NCBI RefSeq assembly: GCF_007954355.1
Contig: NZ_VOLR01000006.1
Location: 124,001-188,000, forward strand
Direction of reading: 5' to 3'
Length of the DNA: 64,000 nt
Origin: Colwellia hornerae
GTDB taxonomy: Bacteria > Pseudomonadota > Gammaproteobacteria > Enterobacterales > Alteromonadaceae
Part shown: in pieces, positions 1 to 10,500 of the stretch
How the letters are laid out: every line of letters begins with the position of its first letter
How positions within the stretch are numbered: position 1 is the stretch's first letter
Position numbers and translations under genes: made by a program
The notes under the pieces: model-generated
What the model was told of the DNA's origin: nothing
Database searches by the model: none
The model's input: only the letters and a program-made list of their open reading frames with translations

Positions 1-1
1 T

Positions 2-655
2 GCATACTTAAAATCAGTTTTAAAAGCGGCCAAACCAGTTTGGGGAATGGACGTTACCGAAATAAAAGTTAATGAATCAATTCCAATGTTGGTACAAATG
101 GGGCTAATCGGTCGAAGTCAACGCCGTTCGCGTCGCCCTACAGATGATGAATTAAAGCAAATTGAAAACGAGTTTAGAATAAGAGAGGCTCATCCAGCCT
201 GTAAGATTCCATACTCGGATATTATGAATTTTTCTATATTGTCTTGTATGCGTATAGGAGAAGTCTGTAGCATACGTTGGGATGATTTAGATCAAAATAA
301 TCTTGCTGTTATGGTTCGTAACCGTAAAGACCCACGTAAAAAAATAGGCAATCATATGAAGGTCGCTCTTCTGGGTGGAGCTTCCGACATTGTCATTCGT
401 CAGCCTAAAATCAGTGACCGTATTTTCCCTTACGACTGTAAATCTATTACCGCAGGGTTTCAACGTGTTAGAACTAAATTAAACATTAAGAATCTTAGGT
501 ATCATGATCTTCGACGAGAAGGCGCTAGTCGTCTATTTGAGAAAGGTTTTAAAATTGAGCAAGTTGCACAAGTAACTGGTCATCGAAACTTCACTATTCT
601 ATGGCAGGTATATGCCGAGCTTTATCCCGAAGATTTACATCAGTATCTTAATTAA
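2..655 (+). CDS. Tyrosine recombinase (integrase), 5' end cut by window edge
   Basis: The reading frame is open from base 2, so the N-terminal part lies outside the window. The first visible residues (AYLKSVLKAAKPVWGM) look like the end of a core-binding domain. Counting from the Met at 47, the catalytic set is visible: R69 in SCMRIGEVC, a basic patch near K98-K99, H153-x-x-R156 in YHDLRREG, H179 in TGHRNF and the nucleophile Y189 in QVYAEL. Family role: site-specific strand exchange between attachment sites. It may be the integrase of the island at 1-14.5 kb or of an adjacent element. The catalytic half is intact, so activity is plausible if the N-terminus is complete. Confidence 0.88.
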   Translation, partial: AYLKSVLKAAKPVWGMDVTEIKVNESIPMLVQMGLIGRSQRRSRRPTDDELKQIENEFRIREAHPACKIPYSDIMNFSILSCMRIGEVCSIRWDDLDQNNLAVMVRNRKDPRKKIGNHMKVALLGGASDIVIRQPKISDRIFPYDCKSITAGFQRVRTKLNIKNLRYHDLRREGASRLFEKGFKIEQVAQVTGHRNFTILWQVYAELYPEDLHQYLN

Positions 656-687
656 TATTATATTTACAGGTTTACGTTGAAATCATC

Positions 688-717
688 AAACACAAAAGCT
701 TCTCGGCCTTTGTGTTT
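688..717. terminator. Hairpin between convergent recombinase genes
   Basis: Perfect 9-bp inverted repeat AAACACAAA (688-696) and TTTGTGTTT (709-717) with a 12-nt loop. It lies just after the integrase stop and just beyond the resolvase stop on the other strand. The T-rich tail is weak, so a bidirectional terminator role is inferred from position. Confidence 0.5.
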
Positions 718-739
718 AAAAGTGCGCGTACTCCTTAAC

Positions 740-1297
740 TCAACGACATTCCTTCAATGTATTATAAACACTAGTTCGCCCTACACCAAGCAACTGAATG
801 ATTTCAACTTTCTTTACGCCATCATTATGCAAACGGATAACTTCCTTTTTCACGTCCTCAGAGATTGGTTTGCGGCCTTTATAAACACCGCTTGTCTTAG
901 CCTTCGCAATACCCTCCATCTGACGCTCTTTGCGAATGTTGGTCTCAAACTCAGCAAAGACACCTAGCATGTTCAAGAAGGCTTTACCGGCTGCTGTGTT
1001 GGTATCAATGGGTTGCTCCGTCGCTTTAATGGCAATACCTTTTTGTTGAAAGTCATGCACTAAGTTTTGCAGGTCTCGCAAGCTACGAGCTAGTCTGTCG
1101 ATTCTGGTAAAAACTAAGGTGTCACCTTTCCTTATGAAGTTTAACATCTCGTTGAGCTGTGTTCGGTTCTGAGATGAGCCAGAAGCATTCTCATGAAAGA
1201 TCCGGTCACAGCCAGCCGTTTGTAATTGTTCTACCTGAATGGAAGTGTCTTGGTCACTTGTTGAAACTCTTGCATAGCCAATACGTTGCCCTGACAT
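740..1297 (-). CDS. Serine recombinase, resolvase/invertase family
   Basis: 185 aa, the usual length of small serine recombinases (Tn3 resolvase/Hin type). The N-terminal catalytic domain has YARVSTSDQD with nucleophile S12, the arginine-rich segment FTRIDRLARSLRDL, and GVFAEFETNIRKERQ leading into the dimerisation helix. The C-terminus (about 140-185) has a helix-turn-helix ending in LLGVGRTSVYNTL. Role: cutting and rejoining DNA at paired inverted-repeat sites, either as a resolvase or an invertase. It is transcribed toward the integrase. A candidate binding region with TTTAGG/CCTAAA half-sites sits directly upstream (1316-1381). No transposase of a Tn3 element is visible beside it, so it may be a remnant or the island's own resolution system. 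Confidence 0.92.
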   Translation of the reverse strand: MSGQRIGYARVSTSDQDTSIQVEQLQTAGCDRIFHENASGSSQNRTQLNEMLNFIRKGDTLVFTRIDRLARSLRDLQNLVHDFQQKGIAIKATEQPIDTNTAAGKAFLNMLGVFAEFETNIRKERQMEGIAKAKTSGVYKGRKPISEDVKKEVIRLHNDGVKKVEIIQLLGVGRTSVYNTLKECR

Positions 1298-1315
1298 TGA
1301 TACGTCCTTATTTTT

Positions 1316-1381
1316 GTTCGTTTAGGGTTTAGACCTAAAGTAGCGGACCTAATCGTTCATGTAAAGCGACCCTAAATGAAC
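1316..1381. promoter_or_regulatory. Candidate resolvase recombination/operator site
   Basis: Upstream of the resolvase start. Outer arms GTTCGTTTAGGGT (1316-1328) and ACCCTAAATGAAC (1369-1381) are inverted with 12 of 13 matches. Inside is another inverted pair, TTTAGG (1321-1326) and CCTAAA (1334-1339), plus a CCTAAT half-site near 1348. Serine recombinases bind such paired half-sites next to their own gene and often autoregulate there; the assignment is inferred from position and symmetry. Confidence 0.5.
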
Positions 1382-2617
1382 ATCATTACACGCACAGCGA
1401 ACAGTTCGTAATGGGTATACTCCAAATGGATATTCCTGCCTCTTTGACCTGTTTGGAAATCTAAGTCAAATCCCAGATATTAATGACCCCTTACCAGAGA
1501 CTGCGGCTCTAGGTCATAGGCTTTACAATGTACTACCGCACAAAGCCTTATAACGCTATTTTCGTCCAAGCTACTCTTAGTTATTAAGATATTAAGGCAT
1601 CTTAAGTACAGTCTCCAACAACGACACGCTAATCGAAGTACACGCAAAACCCAATCGGCACACAGTCGTCCCACACTTCCAATTCAACCCTACCCCGAGA
1701 TAGTCGACCGCGTAAACTTTTGTTGCACAGGCTTCTAGAAACGCAGTGTGGACAGTTTTTGGCTTACTAGGACAATCAGTACATGTAATCGTTAGTAGGC
1801 ATTTTCTCTAGTGGCGCAACCTATTACAGAAAATATTGCACATGCCTATGACCATAGTAGGTAGGGGTACTTTAAGATCTCGATGCGTAGGGGTCAAAAC
1901 AGGACAAGTTTTCGCGGGATTTTCGTCTTTGATACAATGGTATAGAAGCTACGGTGAAAGGTAACGTTGAGCTAGACTGATATTGCAAGTGGCACACTTA
2001 AATACAAGCGTAAGCCTGATTAAGAAATGGATTTCGCAAAGATAGTCGAGCGTATACTGAGCTTATACAAGCCGAGTGTGCTGCTCAAGTTGGTCAGATT
2101 TAGTTGAACACGAAGTTACACGGGGAACATTGTTTGTTTAGGTAAAACTAAGACGAGTATCCTATTGAGTGTCAGCCTAAGTCAATGCTCTCGCATCTAT
2201 CAAGCACGTCACTATTATTGCTAAAGAAGTTTTCAATGATAGGAAATAAGTGGTTAAGCATCAACCTAACCACTTATTGATATTCGCGCAAACATCACAA
2301 CCTCAACGCAGTCTCAGTGCTATGTCACAAACACAAAGAGTAGTAGTAACTTTAACATCTGGCATCGTGTATTACCATACAAAACCCAGTGTATTCAGGG
2401 TGTACAGAGGTTTGTTGTCGTTAATCCGTTGCGGTAGAACGAACAACGACAACTAATTATTTCTCTCTAAACTGCTAACCGTACAATCAAATAACTAAAA
2501 GTATGTAGCAGTAGCACCTTAACCACACCCCATTATTTATAGCTACCCAACTACTGTAGGTATAACTCATTGATTCAATAGCTCAAGAACAACACTAACA
2601 ACGTCACTAAAACTATG
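1382..2617. other. Long stretch without a recognisable gene
   Basis: About 1.2 kb between the resolvase site and the hsdM promoter. Stop codons are frequent in all frames I read. The longest ORFs (minus 1480-1674, plus 2250-2456) have no family resemblance and no clear ribosome binding site. The only strong structure is the hairpin at 2245-2278. It could be decayed accessory DNA or hold a non-coding RNA. Confidence 0.5.
2245..2278. repeat. Perfect 12-bp inverted repeat
   Basis: AATAAGTGGTTA (2245-2256) and TAACCACTTATT (2267-2278) are exact reverse complements around a 10-nt loop. No T-tract follows on either strand, so an intrinsic terminator is not obvious. It may be a protein-binding palindrome, a recombination site or part of an RNA. 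Confidence 0.6.
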
Positions 2618-2623
2618 TATAAT
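2618..2623 (+). promoter_or_regulatory. -10 element of the hsdM promoter (candidate)
   Basis: Exact TATAAT, 35 bases before the chosen hsdM start. No good -35 hexamer was found. A transcript starting near 2630 could not use an in-frame Met codon at 2625, which supports the ATG at 2658. Confidence 0.4.
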
Positions 2624-2657
2624 CTTGGTCATATTTTACATTTTTCTTAGGTTTTTC

Positions 2658-5045
2658 ATGACGTCTTCTAACTTCTCATCAACAGCGGCCTTCATCTGGT
2701 CAGTAGCAGACCTATTACGTGGTGACTTCAAACAATCGCAGTATGGTCGTATTATCCTACCGTTTACCCTGTTACGTCGTCTTGAGTGTGTGCTTGAAGC
2801 AAGTAAAGATGCCGTAGTTGCACAGAATGAAAAAGTTCAAGCGATGAACTTGCCAGAAGAAGCGCAAGAGAAGTTATTATTACGTGCAACACAAGCTGCA
2901 TCGAACCCTAAGGGACTGTCCTTCTTTAATACGTCACCGATGGATCTTGGCAAGATGGGGCAGTCTGATATCAAAGCCAATCTTGAACGCTATATTCAAT
3001 GCTTCTCCCAAGACGCCCGTGAAATCTTTGAGCACTTCAAGTTTGATGAGTTTGTTGGCTCACTTAATGAAGCTAACCTGTTGTACAAGGTGGTGAAAAA
3101 GTTTGCTACTACTGACCTAAGCCCTAATGCTATCTCTAACTATGAGATGGGCTTGGTGTTTGAAGAGCTAATTCGCCGCTTTGCCGAAGGCTCCAATGAA
3201 ACTGCCGGAGAGCACTTTACTCCGCGTGACATTGTACAGCTCACCACCTCATTAGTGTTTATGGAAGATGATAATGCCCTCTCTAAAGATGGTACTATCC
3301 GCACAATTTATGACCCGACAGCGGGTACAGGTGGCTTCTTATCATCAGGCATGGAGTATGTGTACGAGCATAACCAGTCAGCACGTATAGTGACATTTGG
3401 GCAGGAATTAAACCCTGAGTCTTATGCTATCTGTAAAGCTGATATGCTGATTAAAGGGCAAGAAGTTAAAAATATTAAATTAGGTAACACATTATCTAAT
3501 GATCAATTAACAACCGAAAAGTTTGATTACATGCTTGCGAACCCGCCGTTTGGTGTGGATTGGAAAAAGATTGAAGGCGATATCAAAGATGAGCACCAAG
3601 TAAAGGGGTTTGCGGGTCGATTTGGTGCTGGCTTACCGCGTGTATCTGATGGTTCATTGCTGTTCTTGATGCACTTGCTCAGTAAGATGCGTGATAGCTC
3701 TTCACCTGCCGTAGGCGCTTCATCGACAACCGAAGCCGCTAACGGTGGCCGTATTGGTATTATCCTTAATGGCTCGCCACTGTTTACCGGTGGTGCGGGC
3801 AGTGGTGAAAGTGAAATCCGTCGTTACATCCTTGAATCTGATCTACTCGAAGCGATTGTCGCGCTACCAACCGATATGTTTTATAACACCGGCATTGCCA
3901 CTTACGTATGGATACTGAGCAATAAAAAAGAAGCGCAGCGTAAAGGTAAGGTACAACTCATTGATGGCTCGAACCTGTATGGCAAAATGCGTAAGTCGTT
4001 AGGCTCTAAACGTAACCTAATGAGTGCTGACGATATTAAAACCATTACCCGTGCTTTTGGTGACTTTGCCGTGATTGATGCACAAGAGCTGGATAAGCCA
4101 GTTGAACAAAAATCGAATCGTGGCCGTCAGTCAGCAACACCTAAAAGCACTGCGCCTAAAACCTTTGCCAGCAAGTTATTCGATAGCACTGACTTTGGCT
4201 ACCGCCGATTGACTATCGAGCGTCCACTGCGTTTATCTGCAAAAATTACCCGTGCTGCGGTGCAGTCACTACGTTTTTCTCCTAAACCGTTTACTGCGGT
4301 GATGCAGTCTATTTACAATGATTTTGGCTTCGCGTGGACGGAAGAAAACTATGGGTCGTTGATGGATAACGAGCCTGAACTTCGTGCCATGTTCAAAGCC
4401 GATTTTCCTGAGCTAAAAGAGAAACAAATTAAAGACCTGCTAGATAGTAAAGTCTGGTTGTTTCAAAAATCATTAATGGAAAAAGCGCAGCAACTACAAG
4501 CAGAGTTAGGCAGTGAGCAATGTGATGATTTCAACGAATTCGATCTTAAACTGAAAGAAGCACTTAAAGCCACCGACATAAAACTTGATACTAAAGAGAA
4601 AAAGCAATTCTTAGACGCGGTAACGTGGAAAAACCCAGAAGCTGAGCCATTGGTTAAAAAAGTTGTTAAAAGCGGTTCACAGCCGTTCTATGGAGCCTTT
4701 TATTATAACGGTAGTCTAAAAAGCTACAAAGGTAAGGTGGTTGAGTATCAAACTGACGGCGACCTGCGCGATAACGAAAATGTTCCGCTTGACCCGACTA
4801 TCACTAACGCTGAGCTGATTGAAACTTACTTTACTAAAGAAGTAGCTCCACATGTTGCCGATGCGTGGATCAATGCTGACAAGTGTGATGCTAAAGATAA
4901 CGAGATTGGTATTGTTGGTTATGAAATCCCCTTCAATCGTCACTTTTATCAATACCAGCCACCACGGGACTTAACCGAGATTGATGCAGATCTCGATGCC
5001 GTGAGTGCAGACATTATGAAGCTGTTACAAGAGGTGCACTCATAA
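2658..5045 (+). CDS. hsdM: Type I restriction-modification methyltransferase subunit (HsdM)
   Basis: 795 aa from the ATG at 2658; the frame is open to 2625 but that extension ([11 protein letters not shown]) is unlike the family and would precede the likely transcript start. HsdM transfers a methyl group from S-adenosylmethionine to N6 of adenine in the sequence chosen by HsdS. Visible motifs: DPTAGTGGF (from about residue 219, SAM binding) and NPPF (295-298, catalytic motif IV), with the HsdM helical N-terminus before them. The protein is longer than the classical ~500-aa HsdM and carries an extra C-terminal region of about 250 residues, seen in one HsdM subgroup. Its stop overlaps the next start (TAATG), so the four genes form one operon. 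Confidence 0.95.
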   Translation: MTSSNFSSTAAFIWSVADLLRGDFKQSQYGRIILPFTLLRRLECVLEASKDAVVAQNEKVQAMNLPEEAQEKLLLRATQAASNPKGLSFFNTSPMDLGKMGQSDIKANLERYIQCFSQDAREIFEHFKFDEFVGSLNEANLLYKVVKKFATTDLSPNAISNYEMGLVFEELIRRFAEGSNETAGEHFTPRDIVQLTTSLVFMEDDNALSKDGTIRTIYDPTAGTGGFLSSGMEYVYEHNQSARIVTFGQELNPESYAICKADMLIKGQEVKNIKLGNTLSNDQLTTEKFDYMLANPPFGVDWKKIEGDIKDEHQVKGFAGRFGAGLPRVSDGSLLFLMHLLSKMRDSSSPAVGASSTTEAANGGRIGIILNGSPLFTGGAGSGESEIRRYILESDLLEAIVALPTDMFYNTGIATYVWILSNKKEAQRKGKVQLIDGSNLYGKMRKSLGSKRNLMSADDIKTITRAFGDFAVIDAQELDKPVEQKSNRGRQSATPKSTAPKTFASKLFDSTDFGYRRLTIERPLRLSAKITRAAVQSLRFSPKPFTAVMQSIYNDFGFAWTEENYGSLMDNEPELRAMFKADFPELKEKQIKDLLDSKVWLFQKSLMEKAQQLQAELGSEQCDDFNEFDLKLKEALKATDIKLDTKEKKQFLDAVTWKNPEAEPLVKKVVKSGSQPFYGAFYYNGSLKSYKGKVVEYQTDGDLRDNENVPLDPTITNAELIETYFTKEVAPHVADAWINADKCDAKDNEIGIVGYEIPFNRHFYQYQPPRDLTEIDADLDAVSADIMKLLQEVHS

Positions 5046-6109
5046 TGAAAAGCGATATGGCAAACGATGCGGTAAATAATGAACTGATGTCAGTTGATCC
5101 ACATTATAAACAGTGGCTGACAGAACTTAAACAGCGAGTCTTACAAAGCCAACTTAAAGCAGCTGTAAAGGTGAATAGTGAACTACTGGAGCTGTACTGG
5201 CAATTAGGGGCAGACATTGTTGAACGTCAAAAAACCGCAACATGGGGTGATAAGTTACTGGCTCAGCTCAGTAAAGACTTAATGGCGACGTTTCCTGATA
5301 TGAAAGGTTTTTCCGTGAGGAACCTTAAATACATTCGGCAATGGCAGCAATTCTATGCAGGCAATGCAATTGGGCAACAGCTTGTTGCCCAATTAGTGCA
5401 GATCCCGTGGGGACACAATATTCAAATCATCGCTAAGTGCCAAAGCATGGAAGAAGCTGTTTATTATGTACAAAGTACTCTTGAGCATGGCTGGAGCCGC
5501 AATGTCTTAGTACACCAGATAGACAGTGGACTATGGCAACGTGAAGGCGCTGCGCTGCATAACTTTAAACGTACACTGCCAACAACACAGTCTGACTTGG
5601 CGATGCAGACTTTAAAAGACCCTTACATTTTCGATTTTCTCAATTTGAGTAAACAGCATAGTGAAAGAGAGTTAGAACAAGGGCTAATCGACCATATCAC
5701 TCAATTCTTGTTAGAGCTGGGCGCTGGCTTTGCCTATATGGGACGACAGTACCCAATTAAAGTGGGTGAGCGCGACTTCTATATCGACCTACTTTTCTAC
5801 CATGCCCGCCTGCACTGTTATGTGGTGATTGAATTAAAGCTAGGCGAGTTTGAGCCAGAGCATGCAGGTAAACTGAACTTTTACATTAAAGCCATTGATG
5901 AGCAACTGTGCAAGCAAGGTGACGCACCAACCATCGGCATCTTGTTATGTAAAACCAAAGACAAAGTCGTTGCTGAATATGCGCTGAGTGACATTAACAA
6001 ACCGATGGGCATCTCTGAATACAAACTTACACAGTCTCTGCCAGAAGCTTTACAAAGCAGTTTGCCGAGTGTGGCTGAGTTAGAGTTGTTGGGAGGTGAC
6101 CATGAGTAA
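5045..6109 (+). CDS. DUF1016/YhcG-type PDDEXK nuclease in the type I RM operon
   Basis: 354 aa. The N-terminal half matches the DUF1016 N-domain (YWQLGADIVERQ, FSVRNLKYIRQWQQFY, WGHNIQII). The C-terminal half has a PD-(D/E)XK nuclease core: RDFYIDLLFYH with D248, then VIELKLGEF with E263 and K265. Such proteins are often encoded inside type I RM loci; their exact task is not settled, and accessory restriction or a competing DNA-binding role are both possible. Here it overlaps hsdM by one base and hsdS by eight, so it is co-translated with the RM subunits. The catalytic residues appear intact, so it is probably an active nuclease. Confidence 0.88.
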   Translation: MKSDMANDAVNNELMSVDPHYKQWLTELKQRVLQSQLKAAVKVNSELLELYWQLGADIVERQKTATWGDKLLAQLSKDLMATFPDMKGFSVRNLKYIRQWQQFYAGNAIGQQLVAQLVQIPWGHNIQIIAKCQSMEEAVYYVQSTLEHGWSRNVLVHQIDSGLWQREGAALHNFKRTLPTTQSDLAMQTLKDPYIFDFLNLSKQHSERELEQGLIDHITQFLLELGAGFAYMGRQYPIKVGERDFYIDLLFYHARLHCYVVIELKLGEFEPEHAGKLNFYIKAIDEQLCKQGDAPTIGILLCKTKDKVVAEYALSDINKPMGISEYKLTQSLPEALQSSLPSVAELELLGGDHE

Positions 6110-7475
6110 TACTAATTTAAAGGGAAAATATACGGCTTACCCTGAGTATAAAGATTCTGGGGTTGAGTGGTTGGCTGAAATACCTTCTCATTGGGAAACT
6201 AGCAAATTACGTTATATGTTTTCTTTTGGTAAAGGTCTTACTATCACGAAGGAAAACCTAAAATACGAAGGCGTTCCATGTGTTAATTATGGCGAAGTTC
6301 ACTCTAAGTATGGGTTTGAAGTCGATCCTAATAAGCATCTACTTAAATGCGTTGATGAGAGCTACTTAAAATCATCTCCGTCAGCATTGCTTCAAAAAGG
6401 CGATTTAGTATTTGCAGATACATCGGAAGACATTGATGGTTCAGGTAACTTTACTCAGCTAACTAGTGATATCCCTGTCTTTGCGGGATATCACACTATC
6501 ATTGCACGGCCTAAAGATCGTAAGTGTAGTCGTTTTTACGCATACCTAATAGATTCTAAAGAGCTTAGGACTCAAGTTAGGCATGCAGTGAAAGGCGTTA
6601 AGGTATTCAGTATCACTCAAGCGATTCTTCGAGGCGTTAATATTTGGCTGCCATCATTGGAAGAGCGTGAAAAAATCGCCAGTTTCCTCGATCACGAAAC
6701 CGTTAAAATCGATACGCTGATCGACAAGCAGCAACTACTGATTAAGTTGCTGAAAGAGAAGCGTCAGGCGGTAATCAGCCATGCAGTTACCAAAGGCTTA
6801 AATCCAGATGCAGCAATGAAAGACTCTGGTATTGAGTGGTTGGGTGAAGTGCCGGAGCATTGGGATGTATCTAAACTAAAATGGAAATCGGGAACTACTA
6901 GTGGCGGAACACCCACCACCTCAAAGTATGAACTCTATTATGAAGGAGGTAAAATTCCTTGGATTCGTACTACCGATTTGAACAATGATCTGCTGAATGA
7001 CACACCAATTAGAATTACTCCGAAGGCTGTTAATGATTCAGCTTGCTCTTTATTACCTGTGGATAGTGTTTTGCTCGCTATGTATGGCGGAGCAGGTTCT
7101 ATAGGAAAGCACTCATTACTCAAGTTTGAATCGACAATTAATCAGGCTGTATGCGCTGTCTTACCGACTAACTCTATTCGTTCTGAATACTTACATCGAT
7201 TCTATGAGTTTTATCGACCTTTCTGGATGATAGGCGCAGCAGGCACAAGAAAAGATCCGAATATTGGACAAGATGATATAAAAGAAGCAAAAATTCTTTT
7301 ACCGCCATTGAGTGAGCAAGAAAAGATTAGTTCATATATAAATCAGATGCAAAATCGGTTTGATATGTTAACTAAAAAAGCAGAGGGCGCAATAACATTA
7401 ATGCAAGAGCGCCGAACAGCGATAATATCAGCCGCAGTCACAGGTAAAATCGATGTGCGACACTTTACTTCGTAA
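6102..7475 (+). CDS. hsdS: Type I RM specificity subunit (HsdS)
   Basis: 457 aa. The ATG at 6102 is preferred because GGGAGG ends 5 bases before it; a GTG at 6096 is buried in that ribosome site. HsdS recognises the bipartite DNA target for both modification and restriction. It shows the internal two-fold repeat of the family: KDSGVEWLAEIPSHW near the N-terminus and KDSGIEWLGEVPEHW near residue 245, each opening a target-recognition domain. Each domain is closed by a conserved helical region (EEREKIASFLDHET..., then SEQEKISSYINQMQ...). Both halves are complete. The second recognition domain is more AT-rich than its surroundings, as expected for exchangeable specificity cassettes. Confidence 0.94.
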   Translation: MSNTNLKGKYTAYPEYKDSGVEWLAEIPSHWETSKLRYMFSFGKGLTITKENLKYEGVPCVNYGEVHSKYGFEVDPNKHLLKCVDESYLKSSPSALLQKGDLVFADTSEDIDGSGNFTQLTSDIPVFAGYHTIIARPKDRKCSRFYAYLIDSKELRTQVRHAVKGVKVFSITQAILRGVNIWLPSLEEREKIASFLDHETVKIDTLIDKQQLLIKLLKEKRQAVISHAVTKGLNPDAAMKDSGIEWLGEVPEHWDVSKLKWKSGTTSGGTPTTSKYELYYEGGKIPWIRTTDLNNDLLNDTPIRITPKAVNDSACSLLPVDSVLLAMYGGAGSIGKHSLLKFESTINQAVCAVLPTNSIRSEYLHRFYEFYRPFWMIGAAGTRKDPNIGQDDIKEAKILLPPLSEQEKISSYINQMQNRFDMLTKKAEGAITLMQERRTAIISAAVTGKIDVRHFTS

Positions 7476-7506
7476 GATGGGAACGTATAAAAATGGAGAC
7501 AAGCAC

Positions 7507-10500
7507 ATGAGCAAGGATGCAACACAAGAGCGTATCTTTCAAGACGATATCATCGCGCAGATGGTCGCTAACGGCTGGGTGGAAGGCACGCCCGATGGTT
7601 ACAACCGTGAATCGGCATTGTATGAGCAAGATGCGTTAACTTTCGTCAAAGAGACACAGCCGAAAGAGTGGCAAAAGCTTTGTAAGCTATTCCCGATTGA
7701 CCCCGAATCGCACTTTCTTGATGCGTTAGTTGGCCAACTCAAAAAAGCTGATATTAATGCCACCGATCAACTCTCTCGCAGCTACGGCACTTTGGGCGTG
7801 TTGCGACATGATTTGAAGATCCGTAATGCGCGTTTCTCGCTGTGCCAGTTTAAACCTGAGCATAACCTCAACCCTGACACGTTAGCGCGTTATCAACAGA
7901 ACATCTGCCGTATTGTACCTGAACTGGTTTACAGCCCTTACGCGACCGCTGAACACTTAGCAGCAACGGGTAAAAAGTCGAAGGCATGGCGCATTGACTT
8001 GGTGTTGTTTGTTAATGGCCTGCCTGTTGCCACCCTAGAGCTAAAGTCTGAGTTCAAACAAGCCATTGAAAATGCCATTAAGCAGTATAAATTTACCCGT
8101 TCCCCTAAAGACCCTGTCACCAAGAAACCAGAGCCGCTACTAAGCTTTAAACGTGGTGCGCTGGTGCACTTTGCTGTGAGTCAATACCAAGTGTATATGG
8201 CAACCAAGCTCGAAGGCGGTGATACCTTCTTCTTGCCATTTAACAAAGGTACACACGATGGCGGTGCCGGTAACGATGTGCCTGATGATGAAAACCATTA
8301 TGCAACAGACTACCTGTGGAATGAAGTGTTACACCCAGACAACTTACTCAATATTATTGCGCGCTTTGTGCACCTGCAAATTGAAGAAAAAGAGGATTGG
8401 GAAGGTCGAAAGTCTAAAAAAGAGACGTTGATCTTTCCGCGTTATCACCAGTGGGATGTGGTGACTAAACTGATTGATGCTGCCATTGATGAAGGCACCG
8501 GTAACAAATACTTGGTACAACACAGTGCCGGCTCAGGTAAATCGAACTCGATTGCATGGACAGCTCATCAGCTATCGACGCTGTATGATGCGCAGGGAAA
8601 CAAGCAGTTCCATTCAGTGATTGTAGTGACCGACCGTACTGTGCTTGATGATCAGTTGCAAGATACTATCTACCAGTTTGAACATGCCGATGGTGTCGTT
8701 GGCCGTATTAACAATAAAGAAGGCGACGGCTCTAAATCTGAGAAACTGGCGGCGGCATTAGAAAATGCTCAGCCGATTATTATTGTGACCATTCAAACCT
8801 TTCCCCATGTTTTACGTGCCATTGAAGACAGCCTTAGTTTAAAGACGCGTAACTATGCGGTAATTGCCGATGAAGCGCATTCCTCGCAAAGTGGCTCGAC
8901 CGCTCGGCAGTTAAAAGAAGTGTTAATGACCGATGAGGTCGATGACGATACGGTGTTAACCTCGGAAGATATTCTTGATGCAACCATTGCTGCACGGCGT
9001 GGTAGTGGCAACCTTAATTATTATGCGTTTACCGCAACCCCTAAGCCGAAAACGTTAGAGCTTTTTGGACGATTACCCGACCCAACTCAGCAACCTTCTA
9101 AGCAGAACAAGCCAGAGGCATATCACGTTTATTCGATGCGTCAGGCTATTGAAGAGGGCTTTATTCTTGATGTGTTGAAGAATTACACCAACTATCATGT
9201 TGCTTACCAGTTAGCGCAGAAGATCGAGGCAGCAGATACCGAGGTTGATAGCAAAAAAGCCAAGATTAAATTGAATAAGTGGGTCAGGCTGCACGATTAT
9301 AATATTTCTCAGAAAGTAAAAGTCATCATTGAGCATTTTAAAGACAATGTAATGGGGCTGTTAGGTGGTCAGGCGAAAGCTATGGTAGTTACTAGCTCTC
9401 GTAAGGAGGCAGTACGTTACAAGCTTGCTTTTGATAAGTATGTTGCTGAAAATGGCTATCAGGCGATTAGAGCAATGGTTGCCTTTTCTGGCGAGGTTGA
9501 GTTCACCGATAAAGATCCCGATTGCACAGCATGGCTGGATCACAAGTTTACAGAAAAGAACATGAACCCTGATTTGAAAGGTCGGGACATGCGTAAAGCG
9601 TTTGATAGTGATGATTACCAACTTATGCTGGTGGCAAACAAATTTCAAACCGGTTTTGATCAACCTAAACTGTGCGCTATGTACGTAGATAAGCCTCTAG
9701 GTGGTGTGGAATGTGTACAGACGTTATCACGCTTGAACCGTACCTATCCTGGCAAAGCAGAAAGCGGTACGTTTGTGTTGGACTTCTTTAATGAACCACA
9801 AGATATTTTAGATGCCTTTCAGCCTTACTATCAGACCGCTGAACTGATGGATGTTAGTGATCCTAACCTTGTCTTCGATCTGTATGAGAAATTACGTGGC
9901 AGTGGCATCTTTTTGTGGAGTGAGGTTGAGCGTTTCTGTGACGCCTTTTTTACCAAGAACAAAAGTAACTCGGTGATCAGTAATATCTGTAAGCTCGCAC
10001 AAGAGCGCTGGCAGAAGCGTTACAGCTCGGCTGTTGAGGCGTACCTGCGAGCAAAAGAAATGTTTGAACGGACTAAACAAACCGCTGATGCCGTGTTGAT
10101 GGCGAATGCCGAAAACAGCTTTAAAGAGTGCAAGCAGGAGAAAGACCGCCTTGAGATATTCAAAAAGGATCTAGGAAGTTTTACCCGCTTCTATGAGTTT
10201 ATGTCACAGATAGTTGACTATGACGACAAAGAATTGGAAAAACTTAGCCTGTATGCGCGCCATCTGCGCCCATTGCTGCGTGAAAAGCTAATCAGCGAAG
10301 ATGAGGTCGACATAGAGAACGTGGTAATGAGTCACTATCGCTTATCTAAAATTCATCAGCAAGATATGCAGCTGCGCGAAACTAACGCTGAGTACAAACT
10401 TGAACCTAGCAATGATATTGGTAGTGCTAAAGCTAAAGATAAAAAAGAAGAGTTTCTGTCGCAGATTCTGGTGCGCTTGAATGAATTGTTTATTACCGAT

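Noticed and set aside
1480-1674. 64-codon minus-strand ORF, and the plus ORF 2250-2456
   Set aside because: Composition unlike protein, no ribosome site, and the second overlaps the 12-bp hairpin.
1381-2220. Idea that this block is a decayed or reversed coding sequence
   Set aside because: I read it in all frames, and also in reverse order without complement. Open stretches are no longer than expected by chance for AT-rich DNA, and no protein family appeared.
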